In this document: piece by piece, positions 24,964 through 38,329 of the stretch
Layout of the letters: each line of letters opens with the position of its first letter
Numbering within the stretch: position 1 is the stretch's first letter
Assembly: GCF_031453995.1 (NCBI RefSeq)
Contig: NZ_JAVDPZ010000005.1
Span: 1 to 64,000, forward strand
DNA from: Nitrobacter vulgaris
Lineage (GTDB): Bacteria > Pseudomonadota > Alphaproteobacteria > Rhizobiales > Xanthobacteraceae
Reading direction: 5' to 3'
DNA: 64,000 nt
Notes under the pieces: model-generated
The model's input: the letters and a program-made list of their open reading frames with translations, nothing else
The model's database searches: none
Told to the model about the DNA's origin: nothing
Program-made: the position numbers and the translations under genes

Positions 24964-26250
24964 TCAGACGGCATCCACCAGAATGACCCGTATGTCGTTG
25001 ACGTTGGTGAGCGTCGGTCCGGTGAATAGCAGGTCACCGCTGGCTGCGAAGAAGCCGGTGGCGTCGTTGTTGGCGAGATAGACGGCGGGATCGAGGTTCT
25101 GCGCGCGCATCGCCCCGTACGTGCGGGCATCGATCACGGCGCCGGCGGGATCGGAGGCATCGCCCGCTCCGCCGTCGGCGCCATCGGTGTCGGCCGCCAG
25201 CGCGGAAATGCCCCGCGCGTTCTTAAGCTGTGATGCAAGCGCCAGCGCATATTCCTGATTGGGGCCGCCGCGCCCGTTGCCGCGAACTGTTACGGTGAGT
25301 TCGCCGCCGGACAGGATGGCGAGCTTGCGGCCGTCGGCTCGCGCCTTCAGCGCTAGTTTCGCGTGATCCATTGCAACATCGCGAGCTTCTCCTTCGAGAT
25401 TCGCGCCGAGGTCGAGCACCTCAAAGCCGGCATCGTGTGCGAGTCTGACGGCGACGTCGAGCGAAGTCCTTGGCCGTGCGACGATCTCGAAACGGGTGCG
25501 GGCGAAGGCGGCGTCGCCGGGCTTGCAGCTTTCGTTGGCTGGATCGTTGAGGGCATGGCTAACAGCATCGTCGCATACGATTTTGTATTTTGCGACCAAC
25601 GCGCGGGCGTCTGCCAGCGTGGTTGGGTCGGGCACCGTGGGGCCGGAGGCAATGGCCGTCGGCTCATCGCGCGGCACGTCCGATATCGCCAGCGTTACGA
25701 TCTCGGCGCGCCTGCCCGTGCGCGCAAGCCGCCCGCCCTTGATCCGCGACAAGTGCTTGCGCACCGTGTTGACTTCGCCGATCGGGGCGCCGGAGCGGAG
25801 CAGGGCATGGTTGAGCTGCTGCTTCTGAGCGAACGACACGCCATTCACAGGCGCAATCCAGTTCGCCGAGCCGCCGCCCGAAAGCAATACCAGCAGCAGA
25901 TCGTCGGCTGTCGCGGTACTCGCGAGGGTCAGACTGACGCCGGCGCTGCGCCAACCCGCTTCATCGGGCACGGGATGGCCGGCCTCGATCACCTTGATTC
26001 GACGCGTCGGCACGCTATGGCCGTAACGTGTGGTGGCGAGGCCGGTCAGCCGGGCGGGATCAAGACCGGCAGCGTCGAGATAGTGTTGTTCCACCACTGC
26101 GGCCATGGCAGCGGCGGCTTTGCCGGCGGCGAGGCAGATCACGCGGCCTTCCGGCGCGGGTGGCAGATGTGCCTCGAGAATGTTGTCAGGATGCGCGGCG
26201 GCGACACTCGCGTCGAAGAGGGCACGCAGCAGCTTGCGATGGTCGGTCAT
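24964..26250 (-). CDS. Glycerate 2-kinase (MOFRL/DUF4147 family)
   Basis: Phosphorylates D-glycerate to 2-phosphoglycerate, feeding C2/C3 compounds such as glyoxylate-derived carbon into glycolysis. 428 residues. DUF4147 N-terminal part: RALFDASVAAAHPDN, ICLAAGKAAAAMA, GHPVPDEAG, LLVLLSGGGSANWIAP and IGEVNTVRKHLSRIKGGRLA. The C-terminal MOFRL domain has LSGGELTVTVRGNGRGGPNQE and ALAADTDGADG. The start at MTDHRKLL is preferred; the frame extends 23 codons further upstream but that part is not conserved-looking. Single gene. Confidence 0.92.
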   Translation of the reverse strand: MTDHRKLLRALFDASVAAAHPDNILEAHLPPAPEGRVICLAAGKAAAAMAAVVEQHYLDAAGLDPARLTGLATTRYGHSVPTRRIKVIEAGHPVPDEAGWRSAGVSLTLASTATADDLLLVLLSGGGSANWIAPVNGVSFAQKQQLNHALLRSGAPIGEVNTVRKHLSRIKGGRLARTGRRAEIVTLAISDVPRDEPTAIASGPTVPDPTTLADARALVAKYKIVCDDAVSHALNDPANESCKPGDAAFARTRFEIVARPRTSLDVAVRLAHDAGFEVLDLGANLEGEARDVAMDHAKLALKARADGRKLAILSGGELTVTVRGNGRGGPNQEYALALASQLKNARGISALAADTDGADGGAGDASDPAGAVIDARTYGAMRAQNLDPAVYLANNDATGFFAASGDLLFTGPTLTNVNDIRVILVDAV

Positions 26251-26648
26251 GCTCGGATCTTGCCGAACGGCGCAAGACGTTGAACAGGTCGCATGTCCAT
26301 CGGAAGCGGACCGAGCCAACCATGCTCAAAAAACTTACCTGGAATGTCGGCTCGGGCCATCGCCGTTCGTCTGGAAGAGAGGCACACACTCTGACCGGAT
26401 GGACGTTCCATGCAGCTATTATCGATATGCTCGAATCTGGATTGTCTCTACCTGATTGTATGCTGGATCAAGTTGCGAATTTCCGCCGCGCTGAGAGATT
26501 TTTGCTTGCCTTTACTCTTTCGGCGAACCAACCAGGCTTGTTCCGACTAGAGCGTTTTCGAGCGAAGTGGATGCCGCTCGCGCGATGACAACGCGTCAGA
26601 TCGAAATCATAGAAGCCACGCTTCCAATCCGCGTCAAAGACGAAAAGT
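26251..26648. other. Intergenic region of 398 bp, partly repeat
   Basis: Lies between the start of glycerate kinase and the end of the M23 peptidase (both minus). 26547-26652 is a palindromic repeat, listed separately. The remainder, 26251-26546, is AT-richer than its surroundings and should hold the kinase promoter, but I see no convincing -35/-10 pair and no gene. Confidence 0.4.
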
Positions 26649-26652
26649 CTAG
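26547..26652 (+). repeat. Copy of the ctagagcgttttcgagcgaag repeat family
   Basis: Starts ctagagcgttttcg at 26547 and ends agtctag at 26652, with the family core gcgaagtggatgccg and acgcgtcagatc. The terminal hairpin is decayed. Related copies lie at 35040, 38490, 50167, 51233 and 63869. The stop codon of the M23 peptidase (26649-26651) falls inside the last bases of the element. Confidence 0.65.
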
Positions 26653-28709
26653 CGGTTGGAGACCTGTCGAGGCAGCGGTAGGGCAGGTGAGCCCGCGGCA
26701 TCCGATACCCTGGCAACGGCGCCGCGGCTATTCATCATCGCCTCGAGCCGGTCGCGTTCCTTCTCAAAGCCGGCCAGGATCGTGCCGTCCAGTGATCGCC
26801 CCCGCGGAAGCCTGACGCGCATCGGATCGACGAAGCGGTCGTTAACGAGAATTTCATAGTGCACGTGCGCTCCGGTGGAGCGGCCGGTCGAACCGACAAA
26901 GCCGATCACCTGTCCTTGCCGGACGCGCTTGCCTGGTTCGAGGCCCTTCGCGAAGGCCGACATGTGGCCGTACGCGGTTTCATAGCCGTTGTTGTGCTTG
27001 ATACGGACATACTTGCCGTAGCCGCCTTCCCATTCTGCTTTTTCGACGACGCCATTGCCGGTCGCGAAAATTGGTGTGCCATAAGGTGCCGCCCAATCGA
27101 CGCCGGTGTGCATTTTCACGTAGCCGAGGATGGGGTGGCGCCGAACGCCGAATCCTGATCGCATGATCGCGCTGGCGACCGGTTTGCGGACCAGGAACTT
27201 CTTCGCGCTCTTGCCGCTCTCGTCATAATAATCGACGGCGGCGTCGTCGGGGGTTTGGAAACGATAGTATTTCTTGGTCTCACCACCCACGGTGAGCGAG
27301 GCATAAAGCACTTCGTTTTTCTCGGTCGTCGGCGTTCCGTCGTCGTCGCCGGCGTAGAAAACGTCGAATGAATCGCCGGGCTGGACCTTGCGCTGGAAAT
27401 CGATGTCGTAGGAGTAGATGCGGACCATGTCCTCGATGATCGCTGGCGGCACCTTGTCCCGCAGCGCGGTCTCGTAGATGCTTTGATAAAGTCGGACTCC
27501 GCGGTCATCGTCGGTGTCGCTGCTGTCGGCGACATCGGCGATCGAATTCATGCTGGCGACGTCGACAGCGACGTAATTGCCGAGATCCGACAGTGCGGCG
27601 ACAGCCTCGATGGTGGAATCGTTCGCCACGATCACGCGGTAGGGGACGAGTCGCTGGTCGGAGGCCGCAGGCGCCATCAGGACACGCAACTTCTGGCCTT
27701 CCCTGAGTCCGCCGTCGCGGCCTCGAGGTCCGAGCGTGCTTGCGATCGCATGGGCTTCTTCCGGCGTTGCGCCCTGGTCCCGCAGCACCGAGGCGATGGT
27801 GTCGCCTCTCCTGACCAGATGCACGCGCTCGCCCAGTGGATTGCCGCCGGTAAGTTGTTCGCTGGTTTTCGAAAGCAGCGTGACGTTTTCCGGGACAATA
27901 CGGGCCTCAAACCCGGCATAGGGGTCTACGCTACCTTCGGCGGCGTAGGCCATTTTGATGCCCGACGTCGGGCCAGCGGTCTCTACCGCAGCCTCGGCCA
28001 TCGTGTACCGCACACCGCTGTTGCCGCGCCAGTTCGAGGCATCGCGTACCCGCATCAAAACTTCATCGATCGGGATGGTTGCCGCGATCGTCGCCTTCGG
28101 GAGGATCGTTGCGAGATCACGGGTCACGAAGGAAACTTCGGCGTCTGGTTCGGCCGCCGTCGCGGCGCTTGTATCGTCTGTGGCAGTGCGGGCGTGGCTA
28201 CCACCGTCGGCCAGCAGGCGTTGCGCATTGAATGGCGGAATCTTTGCGCTGAGATCGCCGGTCGCCATCAACAGGTTGCCGGATACCCGAACGAAGGGCC
28301 GGACCCGCATCACGTCGCGGTTGCCGGCGCGGGTCACGGTCGAGACGCGAATGACCTGCCTTGCAGCGGCCGCCTCGCTCGGCGGCGGCAGGCGATCGCT
28401 CTTGTGAAGGCTGGCCTGATGGTCACCGGTTCCGAACGAGCCGCGAAGTCCACCTTCGACGCGCTCGGCTACCCTCGCAAAGGTGGTTTCACCATCGAGC
28501 GACGCAAAAACGGCGCCGCCGATAAGAGCCGCGCCGCACAGGCCTGTAAGAATGGTGCCGCTGAACCACTGCACGGAGATGCGGCGGCGGTCGATGACGG
28601 CGGCTTCGGATCCGTCCGCAGAAAGCGGCGGCTCATGACCCAGGTCAATGATCCCCGTCTCGCGTCCTCGATCCCCACTGCGTGCTGCGTTCAATCCGCC
28701 GTCCCCCAA
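26649..28709 (-). CDS. M23-family membrane-anchored metallopeptidase
   Basis: 686 residues. One membrane segment at about 50-70 (FSGTILTGLCGAALIGGAVF) leaves the rest in the periplasm. A LysM-like/OapA-type region lies at about 290-350 (ERVHLVRRGDTIASVLRDQGAT), followed by the M23 LytM domain: FGVRRHPILGYVKMHTGVDWAAPYG, KHNNGYETAYGHMS, and the zinc ligands in GAHVHYE. Cuts peptidoglycan cross-links or activates amidases during growth and division. The start is uncertain: a TTG at 28709 or another TTG five codons later, which has a better upstream GGGGGA. Monocistronic. Confidence 0.9.
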   Translation of the reverse strand: MGDGGLNAARSGDRGRETGIIDLGHEPPLSADGSEAAVIDRRRISVQWFSGTILTGLCGAALIGGAVFASLDGETTFARVAERVEGGLRGSFGTGDHQASLHKSDRLPPPSEAAAARQVIRVSTVTRAGNRDVMRVRPFVRVSGNLLMATGDLSAKIPPFNAQRLLADGGSHARTATDDTSAATAAEPDAEVSFVTRDLATILPKATIAATIPIDEVLMRVRDASNWRGNSGVRYTMAEAAVETAGPTSGIKMAYAAEGSVDPYAGFEARIVPENVTLLSKTSEQLTGGNPLGERVHLVRRGDTIASVLRDQGATPEEAHAIASTLGPRGRDGGLREGQKLRVLMAPAASDQRLVPYRVIVANDSTIEAVAALSDLGNYVAVDVASMNSIADVADSSDTDDDRGVRLYQSIYETALRDKVPPAIIEDMVRIYSYDIDFQRKVQPGDSFDVFYAGDDDGTPTTEKNEVLYASLTVGGETKKYYRFQTPDDAAVDYYDESGKSAKKFLVRKPVASAIMRSGFGVRRHPILGYVKMHTGVDWAAPYGTPIFATGNGVVEKAEWEGGYGKYVRIKHNNGYETAYGHMSAFAKGLEPGKRVRQGQVIGFVGSTGRSTGAHVHYEILVNDRFVDPMRVRLPRGRSLDGTILAGFEKERDRLEAMMNSRGAVARVSDAAGSPALPLPRQVSNR

Positions 28710-29074
28710 ATTCCTGCAACCGGCGAAACTCTTGCGTATCCCGGCGTCCGACGCCCTCGGGCGAGAGACGAAAGATTCGCGCGCTTCATGCTCAGGGCTC
28801 CCGCCGGTTGGCCTGGGTCACGAACATCAACGGCGTCTGAGCCCTCGATGCATTGCGGTCGCCTGGACAAGGCGATGCGACCGTGGATGACCACCGTCTG
28901 CTGAAAGCTACCAATTCCTGGACTTAACGAAATGGCCGCTGCCCCTAGCAATCGGCGATTCAAGACTTATTTCTGGAGAACGTCGCAGGAATGTGGCTCA
29001 AGTACGGCATTTCGCAGGGCTTTTTGGCCTGCGATGTTGTTTTACCCGATGCAACAATTTGTTGACGATGGGCG

Positions 29075-29104
29075 TTGACAAGCGTCCGACGGTGGGACTA
29101 TAAA
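29075..29104 (+). promoter_or_regulatory. rRNA operon promoter
   Basis: TTGACA at 29075-29080 and TATAAA at 29099-29104 with an 18-bp spacer, the strongest sigma-70-type promoter in the window, 410 bp upstream of 16S. Transcription should begin near 29111. Upstream AT-rich sequence could serve as an UP element. Confidence 0.8.
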
Positions 29105-29110
29105 CCGCCC

Positions 29111-29517
29111 ACTGAACGCGGCGCGGCCTTGGGCCTTACCAAGGCCCTTAGCTGTGTCGGTGAAGCTCCTCACTAGGTTGAGTGAATCAACAGCCGATAG
29201 CCATCGGTTGTTATTTGTCGTCCGGTGAGTGCTTCACGGATCTTCCAGCGATGGAAGATGGGTCCTTGGACCCGGGCTGTTTGACAAGTGAAGATGAAGA
29301 AAGAGAAACGTGGACGGCGGAGTCCTTGCGGGTTTCGATCAATGAAGGCTTCGGCTTTCGTGGATTGAGGCCGGACGAAAGACTTCGGCGGTACACGTTT
29401 TAAAGGTTACACCATCGTCATCAGCGATGTGAATCGCGGATGGCTGTTAGCTTCGGCTAACAAAAAATGGTGGGACCTCGTCAAACGTTGTGATCAGCCG
29501 GCTCAAAGTTTCAAGTC
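29111..29517 (+). other. Structured rRNA leader
   Basis: About 400 bp between the promoter and 16S. Hairpins seen: ATCTTCCA/TGGAAGAT at 29240-29259 closed by a GCGA tetraloop, GGGTC/GACCC at 29260-29273, and GTTAGC-TTCG-GCTAAC at 29446-29461. A boxA-like stretch tgtttgacaag is at 29278-29288. These fit antitermination and 16S processing signals. A 73-codon frame at 29182-29403 lies within and is judged not to be a gene. Upstream, 28710-29074, I see nothing else. Confidence 0.65.
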
Positions 29518-31014
<1,497 letters not shown>

Positions 31015-31208
31015 GGTTCTTCAACAGCTTGCTGTTATCGAACCGTTTTAGAAACATCAGTGGCCAATGATCGTCAGGATCGTTGAGCCGCATTGGCGGG
31101 ATTTCGCCGTCTTCGTTTCTCTTTCTTCGCGGACGAACACGCGCCAGGGGCGGCGCTTGTGCTCATGATCCGGTTAAGCCGGCGGAGTGCGCTGTCCCTA
31201 GTCGCTAG

Positions 31209-31285
31209 GGGCTTGTAGCTCAGTTGGTTAGAGCGCGCGCTTGATAAGCGTGAGGTCGGAAGTTCAAGTCTTCCCAGGCCCACCA
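31209..31285 (+). tRNA. tRNA-Ile (GAT)
   Basis: 77 bases with encoded CCA. Acceptor stem GGGCTTG pairs with CAGGCCC, the D arm is AGCTC-GAGC, the T arm contains GTTCAAGTC, and the anticodon GAT is at 31243-31245. Standard position in the 16S-23S spacer. Confidence 0.98.
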
Positions 31286-31317
31286 TTTGATCAAGTGCAG
31301 CATTCGTCTTCTGGTAC

Positions 31318-31393
31318 GGGGCCATAGCTCAGCTGGGAGAGCGCGTGCTTTGCAAGCATGAGGTCGTCGGTTCGATCCCGTCTGGCTCCACCA
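31318..31393 (+). tRNA. tRNA-Ala (TGC)
   Basis: 76 bases with encoded CCA. Acceptor stem GGGGCCA pairs with TGGCTCC, anticodon TGC at 31351-31353 within ctttgcaag, T loop GTTCGATCC. It follows tRNA-Ile by 32 bp, the usual spacer order. Confidence 0.98.
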
Positions 31394-31815
31394 GATGGTT
31401 TGATTGATCGGCATTGTTTGATTGATTTCGTCCGCGAAAACAACGCTTCGCATGTCTCATTTGTTATAGATGGACATGCGGGTTTTCTGACATCGTAAAG
31501 AGGAGATCGATCCGAGTCTGGATCGTGGGTCGTGCTGGAAAGCACGGTCTGCGCCCATTCACTATCTCCAGGTCATTTCGGCGCTCGGTCATGTCGTAAC
31601 GCAAGTTGCGAGGTGAGCGGGTTGTAAATGATCCTGTTAGCGAAGCTTGACCGCCTCGCTATCGGTTCGATCTTACGAAGCAAGCTGGTCTTTCTAATCA
31701 ATGTCCAGCCGCATGCAGCATTCATCGAGGGTGCGTGTTGAGGGGGCTTTCGGGCTCCTGACGCAGGTGTGCGGACAACATTCTGCCGAGTGTGTGGATA
31801 TTGATAATGAGAGCA
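31394..31815 (+). other. tRNA-Ala to 23S spacer, 422 bp
   Basis: Transcribed spacer without a gene. Its end carries gagagcaatcaag (31810-31822), which pairs with cttgattgctctc after the 3' end of 23S to form the long processing stem cut by RNase III. No other element recognised; small reading frames here are not genes. Confidence 0.7.
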
Positions 31816-34634
<2,819 letters not shown>

Positions 34635-34702
34635 TCTCATTTTCAATGTCCATGCGCATTCGCGCATGTTGACGAGCTTGCTTCGTGTCTTTGTCCTTCG
34701 CC

Positions 34703-34820
34703 GGCCTGGTGGTTCTAGCGAGGAGCTTGAACCCGATCCCATCCCGAACTCGGCCGTTAAACTCCTCAGCGCCAATGGTACTATGGCTTAAGCCCTGGGA
34801 GAGTAGGTCGCTGCCAGGCC
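34703..34820 (+). rRNA. rrf: 5S ribosomal RNA
   Basis: About 118 bases. The terminal stem pairs ggcctgg at 34703 with ccaggcc at 34814, and the body has gaacccgatcccatcccgaac and the loop E region gtactatggc. Placed 70 bp after 23S. No tRNA-fMet follows, unlike some relatives. Confidence 0.96.
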
Positions 34821-34864
34821 TGCCAAGGACAACGAATTCCTCTTTGCGATTCACGACCGAACAA

Positions 34865-34903
34865 AACGCCGCTTCCCTCACGATCGGGAGCGGCGTTTTT
34901 TTG
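34865..34903 (+). terminator. Intrinsic terminator of the rRNA operon
   Basis: Stem AACGCCGCTTCCC against GGGAGCGGCGTT with one mismatch and an 8-base loop, followed by a run of seven T. A strong rho-independent terminator 45 bp beyond 5S. Confidence 0.92.
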
Positions 34904-35039
34904 TGTCTCGTCGGCAGATAACCCATCGCCGATGCTATTCGGCCATGATTGTCCGCCAGCATCGGCGGGTTCACGGGTCGTTCATTTCGAACGACATAGC
35001 CTTGATGCCGCATCCATCCTTGCGATTCATAAAACGCTT

Positions 35040-35143
35040 ATAGCGTTTTGGAACGAAGTGAAATCCAGTTCGCGTGAAGAAAACACGCCAAATCAAAAAC
35101 ATAAGTCTTTCACCGTTTCCGGTGAAACGGTGAAAGACTTTAG
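35040..35143 (+). repeat. Dispersed repeat ending in a perfect 16-bp hairpin
   Basis: Core atagcgttttggaacgaag and ttcgcgtgaagaaaac match the family seen at 26547, 50167, 51233 and 63869. The 3' half is a perfect inverted repeat: 16-bp arms at 35104-35119 and 35124-35139 around a cggt loop. The arm sequence differs from that in the other copies, though the ability to pair is kept. It ends 14 bp before the start codon of the following gene and so would be in its mRNA leader. Confidence 0.7.
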
Positions 35144-35157
35144 CCGAGGAGAATCTC

Positions 35158-35754
35158 ATGCGTGGCGTTGTTCGCTCCACCGTTTTTGCGGTCGCTGTTG
35201 CCGGTCTCACGCTGCCCGTCGCTGCTCTTTCGAGCGGTAACGTTTTCGCACAGGCCAAACGGGCACCTGCAGCGGCCGAGGCAGCGCCGCCCGCCGATGC
35301 GCCGATGAAGCAGATCGCGCTCACTGAGAAGCAGATCGAAGGTGTACTGGCGGCGCAGAAGGACATGGACGCGCTAGAGGACAAGCTGCCGGACAATCCG
35401 AATGCGAAACCGGATTCGAAGGCGGCGGCCGAGCTTGAGACGATTTCGAAGAAATCAGGCTTTGCCAGCTACGCCGAGTACAACAATGTGATGGATAATA
35501 TTAGCCTCGTGCTCGCCGGCTTCGATCCGGCCACGAAGAAATACATTGGTGCCGAGGCGGTGCTGAAACAGCAGATTGCCACAGTGCAGGCCAACACCAA
35601 GATGCCGGCCAAGGAGAAGAAGCAGACGCTTGCTGACATGAATGCGGCGTTGAAGGCACCGGCGCCGGTGATCGAGAACAAGGGGAACATCGATCTCGTT
35701 GGCAAGTACTATGACAAGCTCATCGGGGCATTGTCCGAGGATGAGGACGATTGA
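35158..35754 (+). CDS. Secreted hypothetical protein
   Basis: 198 residues with a signal peptide of about 32 residues (VAVAGLTLPVAAL, cleavage near NVFA-QAK). The mature protein is helical and charged with an Ala/Pro-rich start, a central KSGFASYAEYNNVMDNIS segment and an acidic end (GALSEDEDD). From memory, similar periplasmic proteins occur across Bradyrhizobium-like genomes without known function. A clear AGGAGA ribosome site sits five bases before the ATG. The leader can fold into the 16-bp repeat hairpin, which may affect expression. Confidence 0.8.
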   Translation: MRGVVRSTVFAVAVAGLTLPVAALSSGNVFAQAKRAPAAAEAAPPADAPMKQIALTEKQIEGVLAAQKDMDALEDKLPDNPNAKPDSKAAAELETISKKSGFASYAEYNNVMDNISLVLAGFDPATKKYIGAEAVLKQQIATVQANTKMPAKEKKQTLADMNAALKAPAPVIENKGNIDLVGKYYDKLIGALSEDEDD

Positions 35755-36126
35755 GTCCGGACGGCCTGAGTTCGCTGCAAAGTGTGACGCACATTCGTAT
35801 GGCGTCGGCGGATAAAGTCCACAACGATTCTGGAGTATGATCCAGATCCGCGGAGCGGCTCCCAATGAGACAAGCCCGGTTTGATCCGGCTTGATCAAAC
35901 CGTTAACCTGAAATTTGGGTAATGCTGCGGAATCCGGCTCCGCTGAGCTGGGTGCGGTGGTCGACCGACGCGTTGTGTACGAGCATTCCGGCGTGGAACC
36001 TTTCCCTTTTCATTCCCTCTAAAAGAGGGTGAACTTGCCGGACTACCGCCGGTGTGAAACCGTGCGGCGGGAGAACGCGATTGTGTCTCGCGCATCCGGC
36101 GCCGCGCAACCATGGAGGGGCAGTCG
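35755..36126. other. Intergenic region of 372 bp with a 10-bp hairpin
   Basis: Between the secreted protein and the Rieske reductase. At 35877-35902 there is a perfect inverted repeat, cggtttgatc and gatcaaaccg around a 6-base loop, without a T run after it; it may end the upstream transcript. The rest has no recognised gene or clear promoter. Confidence 0.5.
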
Positions 36127-37647
36127 ATGGCCGAGGAGCAGGCTCAACCGAGTGGACCAGACCTGACGCAGGGCGTCGATCCCGGCGATTTCAGGGATGG
36201 AAAGCTGGTCGGCCATGTCGGTGACCAGGAGATTCTGTTGGTCCGCGAAGGTGCCGAGATTTTCGCGATCGATGCCCACTGCAGCCATTACCACGGACCG
36301 CTCGCTGAAGGACTCGTTGTCGACGGCACTGTCCGGTGTCCATGGCATCATGCCTGCTTCGACCTGCGCACTGGCGAGGCGACCTGTGCTCCCGCCTTCA
36401 ACGCGCTCGACGTCTGGGAGGTCGAGCAGCGCGACGGCCGGGTTTTTGTTGGCAAGAAACGCGAGCGGCCGGCAGTCAAGGTCGCGAAGCCCGATCACCC
36501 AAAGAAAATCGTGATCATCGGTGGTGGCGCGGCGGGTTTTGCCGCCGCCGAGATGCTTCGCCGGCAAGACTACAAAGGCAGCATCGTGATGCTGAGCAGC
36601 GACGACGCGGCGCCGGTCGACCGGCCGAACCTGTCGAAAGATTATCTAGCCGGTTCAGCGCCCGAGGATTGGCTGCCGCTGCGCCCCGACGATTTCTACC
36701 AGCAGGCGGGCATCGATCTGCGACTGCGTACGACGGTTACCGCTATCGATCCGTCAGCGCGCCAGCTTTCGATCGATGGCGATGTCATCGGCTACGATCG
36801 GCTGTTGCTGGCGACCGGCGCCGAGCCGGTCAGGCTACCGATTGCGGGGGCAAACCTGCCGCACGTCCACACGTTGCGGTCGCTCAAAGATTGCCGTGCC
36901 ATCATCGATGCGGCGAAATCGGCGAGCCGGGTCGTTGTCATTGGGGCGAGTTTCATCGGTCTTGAAGTCGCGGCCTCGTTGCGTGCCCGCGGAATCGAGG
37001 TTCATGTCGTTGCGCCTGAATCGCGTCCGATGGAGCGCATTCTCGGTGCGGAGATGGGCGATTTCGTCCGTTCGCTGCATGAAGAACACGGCGTCATCTT
37101 CCATCTGGAGGATACGGTCACGGCGATCGGCGAAAAGAAAGCCACGCTCAGGAGTGGTGACGTGCTGGAGGCCGATTTCGTTGTCTTTGGCGTCGGTGTG
37201 AAGCCGCGCCTGGAGCTTGCGGAGAAGGCGGGACTGAAGATCGACCGCGGCGTACTCGTCAACGAGTTCCTGGAAACAAGCGCTCCCGGCATCTATGCGG
37301 CCGGCGACATCGCGCGCTGGCCCGATTCGCGTTTCGGGGAGAACATCCGCGTCGAGCACTGGGTGGTAGCTCAGCGTCAGGGCCAGGTTGCCGCGCGCAA
37401 CATGCTGGGACACAACGAAAAGTATGACGCTGTGCCGTTTTTCTGGAGCCAGCATTATGATGTGCCAATCAATTATCTCGGACATGCGTTAAAGTGGGAT
37501 CAGATCGAGGTCGACGGAAACGTCGCTGATCGGGATTGCCTGCTGCGCTACAAACATCAGGGGCGCGTGCTGGCGGTATCCTCGATCTATCGGGACATTG
37601 AGCACCTCAAGGAGGAAGTGGCGATGGAGCGCGCCGTGGTCTCCTGA
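36127..37647 (+). CDS. FAD-dependent oxidoreductase with N-terminal Rieske domain
   Basis: 506 residues. Residues 15-110 form a Rieske [2Fe-2S] domain with C52-x-H54 and C71-x2-H74 (CSHYHGPL, CPWHHACF). An FAD/NAD(P) disulfide-reductase-type fold follows: GGGAAG at 132-137 for FAD, VVVIGASFIGLEVA for NAD(P), the APGIYAAGDIA flavin motif, and a C-terminal domain of the ferredoxin/rubredoxin reductase type. The architecture is that of AIF-like (AIFM3) proteins and of reductases for ring-hydroxylating systems. The partner is unknown; no oxygenase gene is adjacent. Start at 36127 follows GGAGGGG. Confidence 0.92.
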   Translation: MAEEQAQPSGPDLTQGVDPGDFRDGKLVGHVGDQEILLVREGAEIFAIDAHCSHYHGPLAEGLVVDGTVRCPWHHACFDLRTGEATCAPAFNALDVWEVEQRDGRVFVGKKRERPAVKVAKPDHPKKIVIIGGGAAGFAAAEMLRRQDYKGSIVMLSSDDAAPVDRPNLSKDYLAGSAPEDWLPLRPDDFYQQAGIDLRLRTTVTAIDPSARQLSIDGDVIGYDRLLLATGAEPVRLPIAGANLPHVHTLRSLKDCRAIIDAAKSASRVVVIGASFIGLEVAASLRARGIEVHVVAPESRPMERILGAEMGDFVRSLHEEHGVIFHLEDTVTAIGEKKATLRSGDVLEADFVVFGVGVKPRLELAEKAGLKIDRGVLVNEFLETSAPGIYAAGDIARWPDSRFGENIRVEHWVVAQRQGQVAARNMLGHNEKYDAVPFFWSQHYDVPINYLGHALKWDQIEVDGNVADRDCLLRYKHQGRVLAVSSIYRDIEHLKEEVAMERAVVS

Positions 37648-37774
37648 AGTTCGGCTGCGCGGTATAGGAGATGATCACCATTCCATTGCGCTGGCCGAAG
37701 TCGGCGTGATCGTGAGTTCTTGTGAGACGTAATCCCTTTGCTCATGAATACGCCAGTCTGCGACGGAGCGATCC

Positions 37775-38329
37775 GTGAGTGAACAGCTAGCTGATCGTAA
37801 ATTCGCGCTGTTCGATTCCGCGATTGGAATTTGCGGTATCGTTTGGACGATGCGTGGCGTCGAAGCTGTGCAACTGCCGCTGCCGGATAAGGACAAAACC
37901 CGGATGCGCATTCTCCAGCGTTTCGGGAGCGTTGCAGAGGCAGTTCCGCCGGACGCTGTACAGGCTGCGATTGACGGCATGTATGCGTTGCTTGAAGGTA
38001 AGCCGGCCGATTTATCCAATGTGGTGCTCAATCTCGACGGCGTAGGCGAATTTGATCGCCGCGTTTATGACATCGCACGCACCATTCCTCCGGGCAGGAC
38101 GATGACCTATGGCGATATCGCCAAACGTCTCGGCGGCGTTGAACTGTCGCGCGATGTCGGTCAGGCGCTCGGCCGTAATCCGTGTCCGATCGTGGTGCCG
38201 TGCCATCGCGTGCTTGCAGCCGGCGACAAACCGGGAGGCTTCTCGGCGAACGGCGGCGTTGCGACCAAGCTGAAAATGCTTACCATCGAGGGCGCGATCA
38301 TCAATCACACGCCAGGCTTGTTCGATTGA
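37775..38329 (+). CDS. ogt: Methylated-DNA-protein-cysteine methyltransferase
   Basis: DNA repair protein that accepts the alkyl group from O6-alkylguanine (and O4-alkylthymine) onto its own cysteine in a suicide reaction. 184 residues of the Ogt type with no Ada N-terminal domain. Active site PCHRV at 142-146 (C143), preceded by the DNA-binding segment PPGRTMTYGDIAKRLG and Asn/Pro block GRNPCPIVV. GTG start at 37775 with GGAG upstream. Single gene. Confidence 0.95.
   Translation: MSEQLADRKFALFDSAIGICGIVWTMRGVEAVQLPLPDKDKTRMRILQRFGSVAEAVPPDAVQAAIDGMYALLEGKPADLSNVVLNLDGVGEFDRRVYDIARTIPPGRTMTYGDIAKRLGGVELSRDVGQALGRNPCPIVVPCHRVLAAGDKPGGFSANGGVATKLKMLTIEGAIINHTPGLFD

Noticed and set aside
25363..26283. 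306-codon frame antisense to glycerate 2-kinase
   Set aside because: Shadow frame; the kinase has complete family motifs.
27483..28904. 473-codon frame antisense to the M23 peptidase
   Set aside because: Fully covered by the peptidase gene, whose membrane segment and zinc motifs are clear.
29182..29403. 73-codon open frame in the rRNA leader
   Set aside because: Lies between the rrn promoter and 16S, overlaps leader hairpins and the boxA-like site, and has no ribosome site.
34821..34864. Looked for tRNA-fMet after 5S
   Set aside because: No cloverleaf or CCA end is present before the terminator.
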